From: Aeromonas rivipollensis
GTDB taxonomy: Bacteria; Pseudomonadota; Gammaproteobacteria; Enterobacterales; Aeromonadaceae
Length of the DNA: 64,000 nucleotides
NCBI RefSeq assembly: GCF_010974825.1
Contig: NZ_JAAILA010000003.1
Span: 124,001 to 188,000, forward strand
Direction: 5' to 3'
Under the pieces are notes generated by a model. It was not told where the DNA came from, did not search any database, and worked only from the letters and a program-made list of their open reading frames with translations. The position numbers and the translations under genes are program-made. Shown here in pieces: positions 7,738 to 15,357 of this stretch. How positions within the stretch are numbered: the stretch's first letter is position 1; every line of letters begins with the position of its first letter.

Positions 7738-9588
7738 ATGCTGCACAGTTCACCCTCGGTCATCCCCACTTTGCCGCGTGTCATGCGGGTCGCGGCCATG
7801 ATGCTCCCCCTCTGCTGGAGCGCCTTCGGCTGGAGCGCCACCCTGCCGGCGGATCTCAAGTGGGAGAGCAACGACACAGACCCCGTCTATGCCGATCCAC
7901 AGGCCAAACGGGGCGGCACCTTCCGTGACTTCATGTCGAGCTTCCCGCTCACCTTGCGCAAGTACGGGCCTGACTCCAACGGCAGCTTCGCCGGTTACGT
8001 CCGTGAAACCAATCTGCCCCTGCTCGCCACCCATCCGGTGACCGGCAATCCCATCCCCATGCTGGCCAACCAGTGGGCCTTCGGCGCCGATCACAAGACC
8101 CTCTATTTTCGCCTCAACCCCAGGGCACGCTGGTCGGACGGCCAGCCAGTCACCGCCGATGACTGGCTCTTTACCCTCAAGATGATGCGCAGCAAGGAGA
8201 TCAACGATCCCTGGTACAACAACTACTACAGCACCCAGATAAGCGAGGTGACCAGGTTCGACGATCACACCCTCGCCATCACCAGCGGCACCGAGAAGAG
8301 CCGGGAGGATTTGCTGGAATCCCTGCCGTTCAGCCCGGAGCCGAGCCATGCCATCCAGCTCACGGCCAACTGGGTCAAGGAGTACAACTGGAAGGTGCTG
8401 CCGGTCACCGGTGCCTACCAGATTGGCGAGCTGAAGAAGGGCAAGTCGGTCACCTTCAACCGGGTCAAGGATTGGTGGGGTGACGGGGAGCGCTACTTCC
8501 AGCACCGCTTCAACCCGGACCGGATAGAGATCAAGGTGCTCAGGGATCAGAACATCGCCTGGCAGCACTTCCTGCGTGGCGATCTCGACAGCTTCCCGCT
8601 GGTGATGCCCAACTGGTGGCACGACAAGAGCAAGACAGCCGAATTCGAGAAGGGCTATATCGAACGGCTCTGGTTCTACAACCAGACCCCGCAGTCCCCC
8701 ATGGGGCTTTACCTCAACACAGCAGACCCCCTGCTCAAGGATCTCAATGTGCGGCTCGGCATCCAGTACGCCCTCACCCTCGACAAGATGATCGCCACCC
8801 TGCTGCGGGGAGACTACCAGCGCCTCAACAGCTACGGCTCGGGCCAGGGGGCCTTCACCAACACCGACATCAAGGCACGCCCCTTCGATCCCAAGATCGC
8901 ACGGGACTACTTCGCCAAGGCGGGCTTCACCAAGACGGGGCCGGATGGCATCTTGCAAAACGACAGGGGCCAGCCCCTCTCCCTCAGCATCACCTACACC
9001 ACGGCCGAGCATGCCCAGCGCCTGACCCTGCTGCGGGAAGAGGCGAAGAAGGCGGGCCTCAATCTGGAGCTGAACCTGATGGATGCCTCCGCCGGCTTCA
9101 AATCCATGCTGGAGAAGAAGCATCAGAGCGCCTGGATGGCCTGGAGCAGTGGCCGCTATCCCGCCTACTGGGAGCACTTCCACAAGGTCAACGCCAACAA
9201 GCCCCAGACCAACAACATCATGAACCTCGATGACGACGCCATCTCGGCCCTGGTGGAGCAATATGACAAGGCCTTCGACTTCGGCAAGAAGGCCGAGCTC
9301 TCACGGCAGATCCAGCAGCGGCTCTATGAGCTGGCCAGCTTCGTCCCTGCCTATCAGGTCCCCTATACCCGGGCAGGCGCCTGGCGCTGGATAAAACTGC
9401 CCAAGATCCCGGCAACCCCCCAGAGCGATCTGCTCTACTGGCCCCTGGATGGCGCCAACTCGGGCTACAGCTTCGGCGGCCTGTTCTGGATTGACGAGGA
9501 GCTGAAAGCGGAGACGAAAGCCGCCATCAAGCAGGGCAAGACCTTCCCTCCCGTCACCCTGATCGACACCCGCTATCAAAAGCCCTGA
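7738..9588 (+). CDS. YejA-like extracellular solute-binding protein, family 5
   Basis: A periplasmic substrate-binding protein of the YejA branch of family 5, whose characterised members bind peptides or microcin C. The 616 residues begin with a signal sequence (VMRVAAMMLPLCWSAFGWSA) and then the YejA-type opening LPADLKWESNDTDPVYADPQAKRGGTF. The ARWSDGQPVTADDWLFTLKMM and DLNVRLGIQYALTLDKM blocks define the family. No yejB, yejE or yejF transporter genes are adjacent, so this is an orphan binding protein. Two possible ATG starts exist within the leader; the first is used because of the AGGAG box upstream. A strong terminator follows. Confidence 0.87.
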   Translation: MLHSSPSVIPTLPRVMRVAAMMLPLCWSAFGWSATLPADLKWESNDTDPVYADPQAKRGGTFRDFMSSFPLTLRKYGPDSNGSFAGYVRETNLPLLATHPVTGNPIPMLANQWAFGADHKTLYFRLNPRARWSDGQPVTADDWLFTLKMMRSKEINDPWYNNYYSTQISEVTRFDDHTLAITSGTEKSREDLLESLPFSPEPSHAIQLTANWVKEYNWKVLPVTGAYQIGELKKGKSVTFNRVKDWWGDGERYFQHRFNPDRIEIKVLRDQNIAWQHFLRGDLDSFPLVMPNWWHDKSKTAEFEKGYIERLWFYNQTPQSPMGLYLNTADPLLKDLNVRLGIQYALTLDKMIATLLRGDYQRLNSYGSGQGAFTNTDIKARPFDPKIARDYFAKAGFTKTGPDGILQNDRGQPLSLSITYTTAEHAQRLTLLREEAKKAGLNLELNLMDASAGFKSMLEKKHQSAWMAWSSGRYPAYWEHFHKVNANKPQTNNIMNLDDDAISALVEQYDKAFDFGKKAELSRQIQQRLYELASFVPAYQVPYTRAGAWRWIKLPKIPATPQSDLLYWPLDGANSGYSFGGLFWIDEELKAETKAAIKQGKTFPPVTLIDTRYQKP

Positions 9589-9620
9589 GCCCTCTCCACG
9601 CTCTGGCTCGACACAAACAA

Positions 9621-9650
9621 AAGACCCCGCACTGTGGCGGGGTCTTTTTT
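9621..9650. terminator. Rho-independent terminator, probably bidirectional
   Basis: A 10-bp stem (AAGACCCCGC / GCGGGGTCTT) with a six-base loop, followed by TTTT on the plus strand and by TTTTGTTTG on the minus strand. It lies between the convergent binding-protein and DUF2750 genes and can serve both. Confidence 0.9.
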
Positions 9651-9674
9651 GTGGCAGCAGCGCCTGGGCGGGAC

Positions 9675-10067
9675 TTAGCCGCGCTTGGCCTGCTTTTGCG
9701 CGATGGCGTCGGCCACGTCGGCCGGATCCAGCACTATGCCTTCCTGCTCCGGGGTCGGGAACACGGCCACGCAGAGCTCGTCCTGCTCCATGCCGTCGAC
9801 CCAGCGATCCAGCCACACCTTGAGGGTGATGGACTGCGGCTTGCAATCTGCCCACTCGCCTTCGGCCCACGCCTTGGCGTATTCCGGATGCGGCCAGACC
9901 GGGATGCAGTCTTCGTCTTCGGTGGTCAGCATCATGACGCCGTGCTCGTCGGTCAGAACAAACAGCTCTTCGTGCTCGACCAGCTTGCTGATGAAGTGAT
10001 CAAAGCGGTAGTCGGCGTTCAGTTGCAGCGCGGCATTGCGCTCGGTGTCGCTAAGTTCATAGCTCAT
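9675..10067 (-). CDS. DUF2750 family protein
   Basis: A 130-residue soluble protein. It carries the DUF2750 pattern: MSYELSDTERNAALQLNADYRFDHFISKL at the start, VLTDEHGVMML, the PVWPHPEYAKAWAEGEW block near residue 58, and VAVFPTPEQEG near the end. The family is widespread in proteobacteria, has no known function, and is often annotated as an immunity-like or stress-related domain without proof. No partner toxin is visible nearby. It shares the upstream terminator with the convergent binding-protein gene. The neighbouring minus-strand gene starts about 95 bases upstream and may be co-transcribed. Confidence 0.8.
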   Translation of the reverse strand: MSYELSDTERNAALQLNADYRFDHFISKLVEHEELFVLTDEHGVMMLTTEDEDCIPVWPHPEYAKAWAEGEWADCKPQSITLKVWLDRWVDGMEQDELCVAVFPTPEQEGIVLDPADVADAIAQKQAKRG

Positions 10068-10161
10068 TGGTCAAGTCTCTCATTCAATAAAGGGCGACAT
10101 GTTCACATCTTGCTGGCGCCTTGTCCAGCAAGAGTGCTCAGTCACTCCTGTTTCGGCTATC

Positions 10162-10719
10162 TCAGCCCAGCACCGGGGTCACCAGGGTGATCTCCGCCGT
10201 CTCGCAGAAACGCTGGCGCAGCCAGTAGGCGGACTCCACCTCCACGAAGCAGAGCTGATCCCGACCGGCCCAAGCCCCTGCCATGATCTGCTCGAAGCGT
10301 CTCTGCTGCTGCTGCTCCCAGGCGACCGCCAGCTTGGAGCCATGGGCTTCATCCACCACCCCACGGCGCAGCTCGAACAGGTTATCGGTGATCGGGCTGT
10401 TGATCTTGCCAGGGCTGTGCCAGTACATCAGCAGGTTGTCCAGCATCTCTTCGTCATAACTCGCCAGCGCGTCCAGCTCGGGAGTCTCACCCTGGCCGCC
10501 AGCCCCGAAATCGCACCATCCTGCCGCCAGAGGGGCCAGACTCTGCGCCTCGTGCCCCTTGGCATGTTGGCGCAGGGCGGTGACATCTGCCCCCTTGATG
10601 GATGGCAGCCAGAGATCCCCCTGATGCTCATCGAGCAAGGGGAGCAACAAGGAAGGTGCATAAACAGGAAAGCGGGGACCTAGGGTGTGCAGCAGAGATA
10701 CCAGTGTGACAGTGATCAT
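10162..10719 (-). CDS. Hypothetical protein, 185 residues
   Basis: A soluble protein I do not recognise. It starts with a short hydrophobic stretch (TVTLVSLLHTLG) that is too weak for a clear signal peptide. The middle has Glu/Asp-rich helices (ELDALASYDEEMLDNLLMYW) and the end has a Gln-rich helix (VAWEQQQQRRFEQIMAGAW). The frame has the GC-rich, G/C-third-position codon use of its neighbours, and an AAGG box precedes the ATG. It reads toward the DUF2750 gene. Alternative frames over the same stretch have Arg/Ser/Cys-rich compositions typical of shadows, so this frame is the real one. No function is inferred. Confidence 0.65.
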   Translation of the reverse strand: MITVTLVSLLHTLGPRFPVYAPSLLLPLLDEHQGDLWLPSIKGADVTALRQHAKGHEAQSLAPLAAGWCDFGAGGQGETPELDALASYDEEMLDNLLMYWHSPGKINSPITDNLFELRRGVVDEAHGSKLAVAWEQQQQRRFEQIMAGAWAGRDQLCFVEVESAYWLRQRFCETAEITLVTPVLG

Positions 10720-10967
10720 GAGACGCGCCTTGAGCTGGAAGACCTGGGTTCATACCTGGCCAGGGGGACAAAAGAGAGACTATTCTACCATGTTTGCCGG
10801 CACGCGGACTCTGCTCGTCCAACCAGCCGGGGCATGACGCTTCCGGCCAAAAAAGCAGCGTTCGGGCAACCCCGGCCCAGACAAAGCCCAATACTTTGAG
10901 CCAGCGCCCACTAAAGTCAAACCGGGAATGCTAGTTTGCATACATCTTTAGCGTAAGGAGTGCATCC

Positions 10968-11216
10968 ATGAGTGGGATCGACCAGGTTTCTGACGATTTT
11001 GTGAATGAGCTGAAAATACTGGCATGCTTTGATCCGGCAAACATGAGTCTGGGGATCAAGTTACGCAGCGACATGTCTGAAGAGTTGTGCCTCGCGGCGC
11101 AGCGTCTGCATCAACAAGGCATGATCAGTGCCGTCGATGGTGGCTATCTGACCCCCTTCGGCATGACCATGCTGGAGCATCTTCAACACCTGCTGGTGGC
11201 GCTCAAGCCGAATTGA
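10968..11216 (+). CDS. TIGR02647 family small protein
   Basis: An 82-residue conserved protein. It carries the family pattern of an N-terminal ELKILACFDPANMSLGIKL segment, then AAQRLHQQGMISAVDGGYLTPFG and a C-terminal EHLQHLL helix, resembling a small winged-helix fold. The function of the family is unknown. The start has a TAAGGAG box directly upstream, and an AT-rich region before it (TTTGCATACATCTTTAG) could hold its promoter. Its stop overlaps the end of a convergent minus-strand gene by 14 bases, and its likely terminator lies inside that gene. Confidence 0.82.
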   Translation: MSGIDQVSDDFVNELKILACFDPANMSLGIKLRSDMSEELCLAAQRLHQQGMISAVDGGYLTPFGMTMLEHLQHLLVALKPN

Positions 11217-11511
11217 GTTCCTGCGGCGCCCAGAGCGAGAAGTTGAGCAATTCCCAGCGCTTTCCCTGCCGCAGAAGACAAGCAAACAACAAAGGACCTT
11301 CGGGTCCTTTTACCTTGCCATCGATCAACCACTCCCCCGCCCGCTTCGGGACAGGCTGTGCCTTGATCTCCTCGGGCTGCTCAGCCTTGCCCAAACGGAC
11401 CTGCACGAATTGCTGGCACACTGTCACGGCCTCGTTTGCCGCGGGATCCGGCACGGGAGTATTGGCAAGCGCCATGGTCAACAAGAGTGATGGGAGCATG
11501 ATGATGGTCAT
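11203..11511 (-). CDS. Small exported hypothetical protein, 102 residues
   Basis: Probably a periplasmic protein. The start chosen gives an N-terminal hydrophobic leader (MTIIMLPSLLLTMALANT) with a plausible Ala-rich cleavage site, followed by a basic, Pro-rich mature domain with two cysteines (VCQQFVQVRLG and LLFACLLRQGKRWELLNFS) that could form a disulphide. I do not recognise the family. An in-frame GTG or ATG further upstream would run into the terminator of the cold-shock gene and is unlikely. No good ribosome-binding site precedes the chosen ATG. An intrinsic-terminator-like hairpin lies inside its coding sequence. Confidence 0.6.
   Translation of the reverse strand: MTIIMLPSLLLTMALANTPVPDPAANEAVTVCQQFVQVRLGKAEQPEEIKAQPVPKRAGEWLIDGKVKGPEGPLLFACLLRQGKRWELLNFSLWAPQELNSA
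11291..11311 (+). terminator. Terminator hairpin nested in an antisense gene
   Basis: AAAGGACC-TTCG-GGTCCTTTT: an eight-base stem with a UUCG tetraloop and trailing T's. It sits 75 bases after the stop of the TIGR02647 gene, in the right orientation to end its transcript, yet lies within the convergent exported-protein gene. Confidence 0.7.
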
Positions 11512-11546
11512 TGGCAAAGGTGACTTATGAATATGCCATAAAACAA

Positions 11547-11577
11547 AAAGCCGTGGCACCAGAGGTACCACGGCTTT
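11547..11577 (-). terminator. Terminator of the cold-shock gene
   Basis: A ten-base stem (AAAGCCGTGG / CCACGGCTTT) around an 11-base loop, followed on the minus strand by TTTTTGTTT. It begins 17 bases past the stop codon of the CspA-like gene. Confidence 0.85.
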
Positions 11578-11594
11578 CTTAAATTCTGTAAGAA

Positions 11595-11804
11595 TTACAG
11601 AGCAGTTACGTTCTCAGCCTGCGGGCCTTTCTGACCTTGGGTCACGGAGAACTGTACGCGCTGACCTTCAGCCAGGGTACGGAAACCGTTACCGCTGATA
11701 GCGCTGAAGTGAACGAAAACGTCCGGGCCGTTTTCTTGCTGGATGAAGCCAAAACCTTTGGTTTCGTTGAAAAACTTAACGGTACCGGTGATCATGTTAG
11801 ACAT
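11595..11804 (-). CDS. CspA-family cold-shock protein
   Basis: A 69-residue single cold-shock domain that binds single-stranded RNA and DNA and melts mRNA structure. Both RNA-binding motifs are intact: KGFGFI (RNP1) near residue 16 and VFVHF (RNP2) near residue 29. The sequence is closest by eye to CspA/CspD-type proteins with [16 protein letters not shown] good sigma-70 promoter lies about 140 bases upstream, leaving a leader of about 134 nucleotides, the size expected for a cold-inducible cspA leader with thermosensing structure. Which paralogue this is cannot be told from the sequence alone. Confidence 0.93.
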   Translation of the reverse strand: MSNMITGTVKFFNETKGFGFIQQENGPDVFVHFSAISGNGFRTLAEGQRVQFSVTQGQKGPQAENVTAL

Positions 11805-11944
11805 ATCTTTAACCTGTATTCAAAATAATTACTTATGCTTTTCAGCGGATAAAGCTCAAAAACGGGATTAACTTATGAACAACAGGAAAAGATGCAAAAC
11901 ATCATATTCATTGACATAACTAACGCCCTTTCAAGCTGGTTTAG

Positions 11945-11972
11945 ATTATACGTGCCTTTGTCGATTACGCAA
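11945..11972 (-). promoter_or_regulatory. Sigma-70 promoter of the cold-shock gene
   Basis: On the minus strand a perfect TATAAT lies 16 bases downstream of TTGCGT. Transcription from here would give the long leader typical of cold-shock mRNAs. Confidence 0.65.
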
Positions 11973-11980
11973 CCAAATTT

Positions 11981-12003
11981 GCACCCCGCCGGGGGCAGGG
12001 TGC
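11981..12003 (-). terminator. Hairpin after the bkd operon
   Basis: A ten-base stem with one G-T pair (GCACCCTGCC / GGCGGGGTGC on the minus strand), seven bases past the E2 stop. The following AAATTTGG is a poor T-run, so this may be a weak terminator. Confidence 0.5.
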
Positions 12004-12009
12004 AATCAC

Positions 12010-13110
12010 TTACGCATCCGCCGCTTCCAGTGCCTGAACCAGGGCTTTGAGGAAGCGCGCCGCCTCTCCGCCGGTACAGGCTCGGTGGTCAAATGTCATC
12101 GACAAGGGCAGTGCCCGGACCGGTCGTGCCTCCCCATGGATGAAGACCACTTTTTCGAACAGCTTGCCCGCCCCTATGATGGCCACCTGGGGTGGCGTGA
12201 CGATAGGACTGGCATAACGGCCTGCAATGGCGCCGAAGTTGGTGAGGGTGATGGTCGCCCCCTGCAACATCTCCCGCGGCACGGCGCGCGCCTTCACATC
12301 GGCGATCATCCGATCAAGCCCGTGCCGAATGTCCGCCCTCTCCCGCTCGGCCACGTTCTCCATCACCGGCACATAGAGCCCGTGTTTGGAGTCGACGGCA
12401 ATGGCCACGTTGACTTCCTTGAACAGCCTCCTCGACAGGGTATCACCGTCAAACCAGGCATTCATGGAGGGCTCGGCACGACAGGCCACCCCGATGGCCT
12501 TGATGAGGCGCACCGTCACGTCTTCGTCTGCCCGCCAGTGACGCAGGTCCACCTCGTCGGTGATGCTGACCGGCACCACAGTCTGATGGGAGTGCTCCAT
12601 CGCCTTGGCCATGGCCCGGCGCGAGCCCTTGAGGAACTCGTTGCCGCTGCTCTGCAACGCTTCGAAGGCGCTCTGCACATCCTGCTCGGTCACCATGCCG
12701 GCACTGCCAGTGCCTTTGAGTCTGTCGATGTCCAGCCCCAACTTTTGCGCCAACAGACGCACCGCCGGCATGGCCTGCACCAGGGCGCCACCGGGCGCCA
12801 TGGCACCCACTACGAAGTGATCCTCGATGTGCTGTTGATGGGCGCTGACCTTGCCCACCACGGTGCCGTCGTCCTCACCCCCCTCAAACTCCACCAGGGG
12901 GGCGCCGATGTGGAGTATGTCTCCCTCCTGGCCGCACAGCCTGGCGATCACCCCCGCCACCGGCGAGGGCACATCCACCAGTGCCTTGGCAGTTTCCACC
13001 GACAGCAGCACCTGATCGACACTCACGGTGTCGCCGGCACTGACCTTCCATTCGACTATCTCGGCCTCGGCCAAGCCTTCGCCCAGATCCGGTAATTTGA
13101 AAAATTTCAT
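12010..13110 (-). CDS. bkdB: Branched-chain 2-oxoacid dehydrogenase E2 (dihydrolipoamide acyltransferase)
   Basis: Core acyltransferase that moves the branched acyl group from E1 to CoA through a lipoyl arm. The 366 residues hold one lipoyl domain (first ~80 residues, lysine in SVETAKALVDVPSP), a peripheral-subunit-binding domain near 120-155 (AVRLLAQKLGLDIDRLKGTGSAG) and a C-terminal catalytic domain. The usual active-site HxxxDG is here HRACTGG, that is Thr in place of Asp, in DHRACTGGEAARF. No E3 (lpd) gene follows, so E3 must come from elsewhere. A GGAG box precedes the ATG, which overlaps a short upstream ORF by four bases. Acyl specificity is inferred from the E1 neighbours. Confidence 0.9.
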   Translation of the reverse strand: MKFFKLPDLGEGLAEAEIVEWKVSAGDTVSVDQVLLSVETAKALVDVPSPVAGVIARLCGQEGDILHIGAPLVEFEGGEDDGTVVGKVSAHQQHIEDHFVVGAMAPGGALVQAMPAVRLLAQKLGLDIDRLKGTGSAGMVTEQDVQSAFEALQSSGNEFLKGSRRAMAKAMEHSHQTVVPVSITDEVDLRHWRADEDVTVRLIKAIGVACRAEPSMNAWFDGDTLSRRLFKEVNVAIAVDSKHGLYVPVMENVAERERADIRHGLDRMIADVKARAVPREMLQGATITLTNFGAIAGRYASPIVTPPQVAIIGAGKLFEKVVFIHGEARPVRALPLSMTFDHRACTGGEAARFLKALVQALEAADA

Positions 13111-13208
13111 GACCAGTTCTCCATCCGCGGGAACATCACCAAAGGTTGACCGACTTCATGGCTCTTCCTTGCTCGGGCGCCTGGGCGCCAACAGTTGAGA
13201 AACGTCAT
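13107..13208 (-). CDS. Possible 33-codon bridging ORF between E1beta and E2
   Basis: A short frame that starts in an ATGA overlap with the E1beta stop and ends in an ATGA overlap with the E2 start, filling the whole spacer. The peptide (MTFLNCWRPG... ending MENWS) matches no family I know. It contains the GGAG box of E2, so ribosomes translating it would be delivered to the E2 start. It may be a translational-coupling device or chance; the exact fit at both ends is the argument for the former. Confidence 0.35.
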   Translation of the reverse strand: MTFLNCWRPGARARKSHEVGQPLVMFPRMENWS

Positions 13209-14191
13209 AGCCACTTGTTCTCCATCAGTTGGTGAGCCGCATCCGCGATATCCTGCTCGGTGATGAGGTAATACTCCTCGTTGCGATAGTAGGGAACGGC
13301 GGCATCCACCCCGGTGAGCCTTCTTGGCGGCGCCTTGAGGGAGGTCAACGCCTCCTCGGTGACCCGCGCCACTATTTCGGCGCCCACCCCGAAACTGCCG
13401 CACGCCTCGTGCACCACCAGCAGACGCCCGGTCTTGCGCACCGAGGCCAGGATGCTCTCCATGTCCAGCGGCTTGATGGTGGCAAGATCCAGCACTTCAC
13501 ACTGGATGTCCTGCTCCGCCAGCAGGGCGGCGGCTCTCATCACCTCCTGGATGCAGGCCCCCCAGGCGACCACGGTGAGATCCCGTCCGGGCCTCAGGGT
13601 GAAGCAGACATCCAGCGGCAGGCCGACGCCGTCATCCACCACGTCCGACTTCATGGAGCGGTAGATGCGATCCGGCTCGAAGAACATCACGGGATCCGGG
13701 TCGCGGATGGCGGAGAGCAGCAGACCATACGCGCGCTTGGGGCTGGAGGGGATCACCACTCGCAGCCCGGGAATATGGGCGAACAACGCCTCCACGCTCT
13801 CGCTGTGGTGCTCCGGCGAATGGATGCCGGCGCCATAGGGAGAGCGGTAGACGAGAGGACAGGAGAGCCGACCACGGGTGCGATTGCGCATCCGCGCCGC
13901 CTGGCAGATGATCTGCTCCATGCCGGGGAAGATGAAGCCCTGGAACTGGAACTCGGCCACGGGCTTGAGTCCCTGGGTGGCCATGCCGACCGCCACCCCG
14001 GCGATCAGCCCCTCGGCGAGCGGGGTGTCTATCACCCGCTTGAAGCCGAACTTGTCGCGCAGGCCCACGGTGGCGCGAAACACCCCGCCGTTGACCCCCA
14101 CATCCTCGCCGAGCACCACCACGTCAGGGTCTCGCTCCATCTCATGATGCAGCGCCAGATTGATCGCTTCGAGCAGCGTTATTTCACTCAT
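13205..14191 (-). CDS. bkdA2: 2-oxoisovalerate dehydrogenase E1 beta subunit
   Basis: Beta chain of the thiamin-diphosphate-dependent E1 heterotetramer that decarboxylates branched-chain 2-oxoacids from Val, Leu and Ile. The 328 residues show the family blocks VLGEDVGVNGGVFRAT near 26, DTPLAEGLIAGVAVGMA near 55, EFQFQGFIFPGMEQI near 80 and the C-terminal LDLATIKPLDMESI followed by VHEACGSFGVGAEI. Length is normal for the family. A GGGGAGG box precedes the ATG. The start overlaps a 27-codon upstream ORF whose sequence repeats the first 18 codons of this gene. It pairs with the E1alpha gene upstream and E2 downstream. Confidence 0.93.
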   Translation of the reverse strand: MSEITLLEAINLALHHEMERDPDVVVLGEDVGVNGGVFRATVGLRDKFGFKRVIDTPLAEGLIAGVAVGMATQGLKPVAEFQFQGFIFPGMEQIICQAARMRNRTRGRLSCPLVYRSPYGAGIHSPEHHSESVEALFAHIPGLRVVIPSSPKRAYGLLLSAIRDPDPVMFFEPDRIYRSMKSDVVDDGVGLPLDVCFTLRPGRDLTVVAWGACIQEVMRAAALLAEQDIQCEVLDLATIKPLDMESILASVRKTGRLLVVHEACGSFGVGAEIVARVTEEALTSLKAPPRRLTGVDAAVPYYRNEEYYLITEQDIADAAHQLMENKWL

Positions 14192-14267
14192 GCAGCCTCC
14201 CCGGACCCAGAACCATCTCGTGATGCAATGTCAGGTGAATCGCATCGCGCAGTGTCATGTCACTCAT
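14184..14267 (-). CDS. 27-codon ORF duplicating the E1beta N-terminus
   Basis: This short frame fills the gap between E1alpha and E1beta. Its first 18 codons (MSDMTLRDAIHLTLHHEM) match 12 of the first 18 residues of E1beta (MSEITLLEAINLALHHEM), and 43 of the first 55 bases are the same. It starts inside the E1alpha stop region and ends inside the E1beta start, with the same eight-base ATGAGTGA overlap at each junction, and each ATG is preceded by a GGGGAG-type ribosome-binding site. It is therefore a diverged partial copy of the E1beta gene start including its ribosome-binding site. Whether it is a remnant or a working coupling peptide is open. Confidence 0.6.
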   Translation of the reverse strand: MSDMTLRDAIHLTLHHEMVLGPGRLHE

Positions 14268-15357
14268 GGCGTGTCTCCCCGCCGCGCTGCTGCATGCCCT
14301 TGGCGATGATGCGCTGACGCTGGGCACGGTACTCCCTCGGCAGCTCGGCAAACTGGTAATCGAGCAGGGTTTCCGGCGCCTGCGGCGCCATGCCTTCATA
14401 GGCTGCCACGGCACGCTCGATCTCCCGGCTCGCCTCCGCCAGCAACGCCTGCTCCTGATGCTCGTCCCACCAGCCCTGATCGGCCATGAACTGGCGCAGC
14501 CGCTTGACCGGCTCCTTGGCCCAGGCGGCTTCCACCTCGGCGGCCTCGCGATAGCGGGTCGCGTCATCGGCAGTGGTGTGATCCCCGAGCCGGTAGCTGA
14601 CGGCTTCGATAAGCGTCGGCCCCTTGCCGCTGCGGGCCCGCTCCATGGCGACGCGGGTCGCCTCATAGACGGCCACCACGTCGTTGCCGTCGACCTGCAG
14701 GCTGCGAACTCCGGCCCCTATCCCCTTCTGGGCCAGGGTCGGTGCGCTCGACTGCAGCTTGCGCGGCACCGAGATGGCCCACTGGTTGTTGTTGATGATC
14801 ATCACCATGGGGAGGTGCCAGACGCCGGCGCAGTTGAGCCCCTCGAGAAAATCTCCCTTGGAGGTGCCGCCATCGCCTATGGTCACCACGGCGACCCTGG
14901 GCTGGTTGCGCAGCTTGAAGGCGGCAGCTATGCCGGCGGCATGGGTGATCTGGGTGGCGATGGGGACGCAGATGGGCAAGTCTTCCGACAACTCGCCATC
15001 GGCCTTGTAGAAGACACTGCCCCGCTCATCCCCGCCCCAATATTGCAGGTTCTGCTCCATGGGCACGCCCCGCACATAGAGGGTGGGCATGTCCCTGTAG
15101 TAGGGTACATAGACATCCTCCGGCCGCATGGCGAGACCGACCCCAATCCCCACCGCCTCAGCCCCCAGATGGGAGGGAAAGGTGCCGAGCTTGCCGGTTC
15201 GCTGCAGTGCTATCGCTTTCTTGTCGTAACTGCGCACCATCACCATGTTGCGGTAGAAGGTGTGCAGCATCGCCTTGTCCAGCCAGGTCGGCAGTGTCGC
15301 GACCGGGCGCCCCTCCTCATCGAGGTAACGAAGGAAGGGGATGTCGACATGGGTCAT
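14260..15357 (-). CDS. bkdA1: 2-oxoisovalerate dehydrogenase E1 alpha subunit
   Basis: Alpha chain of the branched-chain 2-oxoacid dehydrogenase E1 component. The 365 residues include the thiamin-diphosphate binding motif GDGGTSKGDFLEGLNCAG..., ending in INNNQWAIS (residues about 170-205), the FPSHLGAEAVGIGVGLAM entrance and the phosphorylation-loop-like YRLGDHTTADDATRYR. The first block MVMVRSYDKKAIALQRTGKLG is typical of branched-chain rather than pyruvate E1. An AAGGAG box sits seven bases before the ATG. It opens the three-gene operon; a hairpin that would end the astE transcript lies upstream, and an AT-rich stretch near 15410-15430 may carry the promoter. Confidence 0.93.
   Translation of the reverse strand: MTHVDIPFLRYLDEEGRPVATLPTWLDKAMLHTFYRNMVMVRSYDKKAIALQRTGKLGTFPSHLGAEAVGIGVGLAMRPEDVYVPYYRDMPTLYVRGVPMEQNLQYWGGDERGSVFYKADGELSEDLPICVPIATQITHAAGIAAAFKLRNQPRVAVVTIGDGGTSKGDFLEGLNCAGVWHLPMVMIINNNQWAISVPRKLQSSAPTLAQKGIGAGVRSLQVDGNDVVAVYEATRVAMERARSGKGPTLIEAVSYRLGDHTTADDATRYREAAEVEAAWAKEPVKRLRQFMADQGWWDEHQEQALLAEASREIERAVAAYEGMAPQAPETLLDYQFAELPREYRAQRQRIIAKGMQQRGGETRHE

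Noticed and set aside
7750-9261. A 503-codon minus-strand frame opposite the YejA-like gene
   Set aside because: Shadow of a gene with clear family motifs; the antisense protein is Val/Gly/His/Glu-rich with no domain.
13107-13403. A 98-codon minus-strand frame covering the E1beta end and spacer
   Set aside because: Most of it is a shadow of E1beta. Only the last 33 codons, starting at the ATGA overlap, are worth noting and are listed separately.
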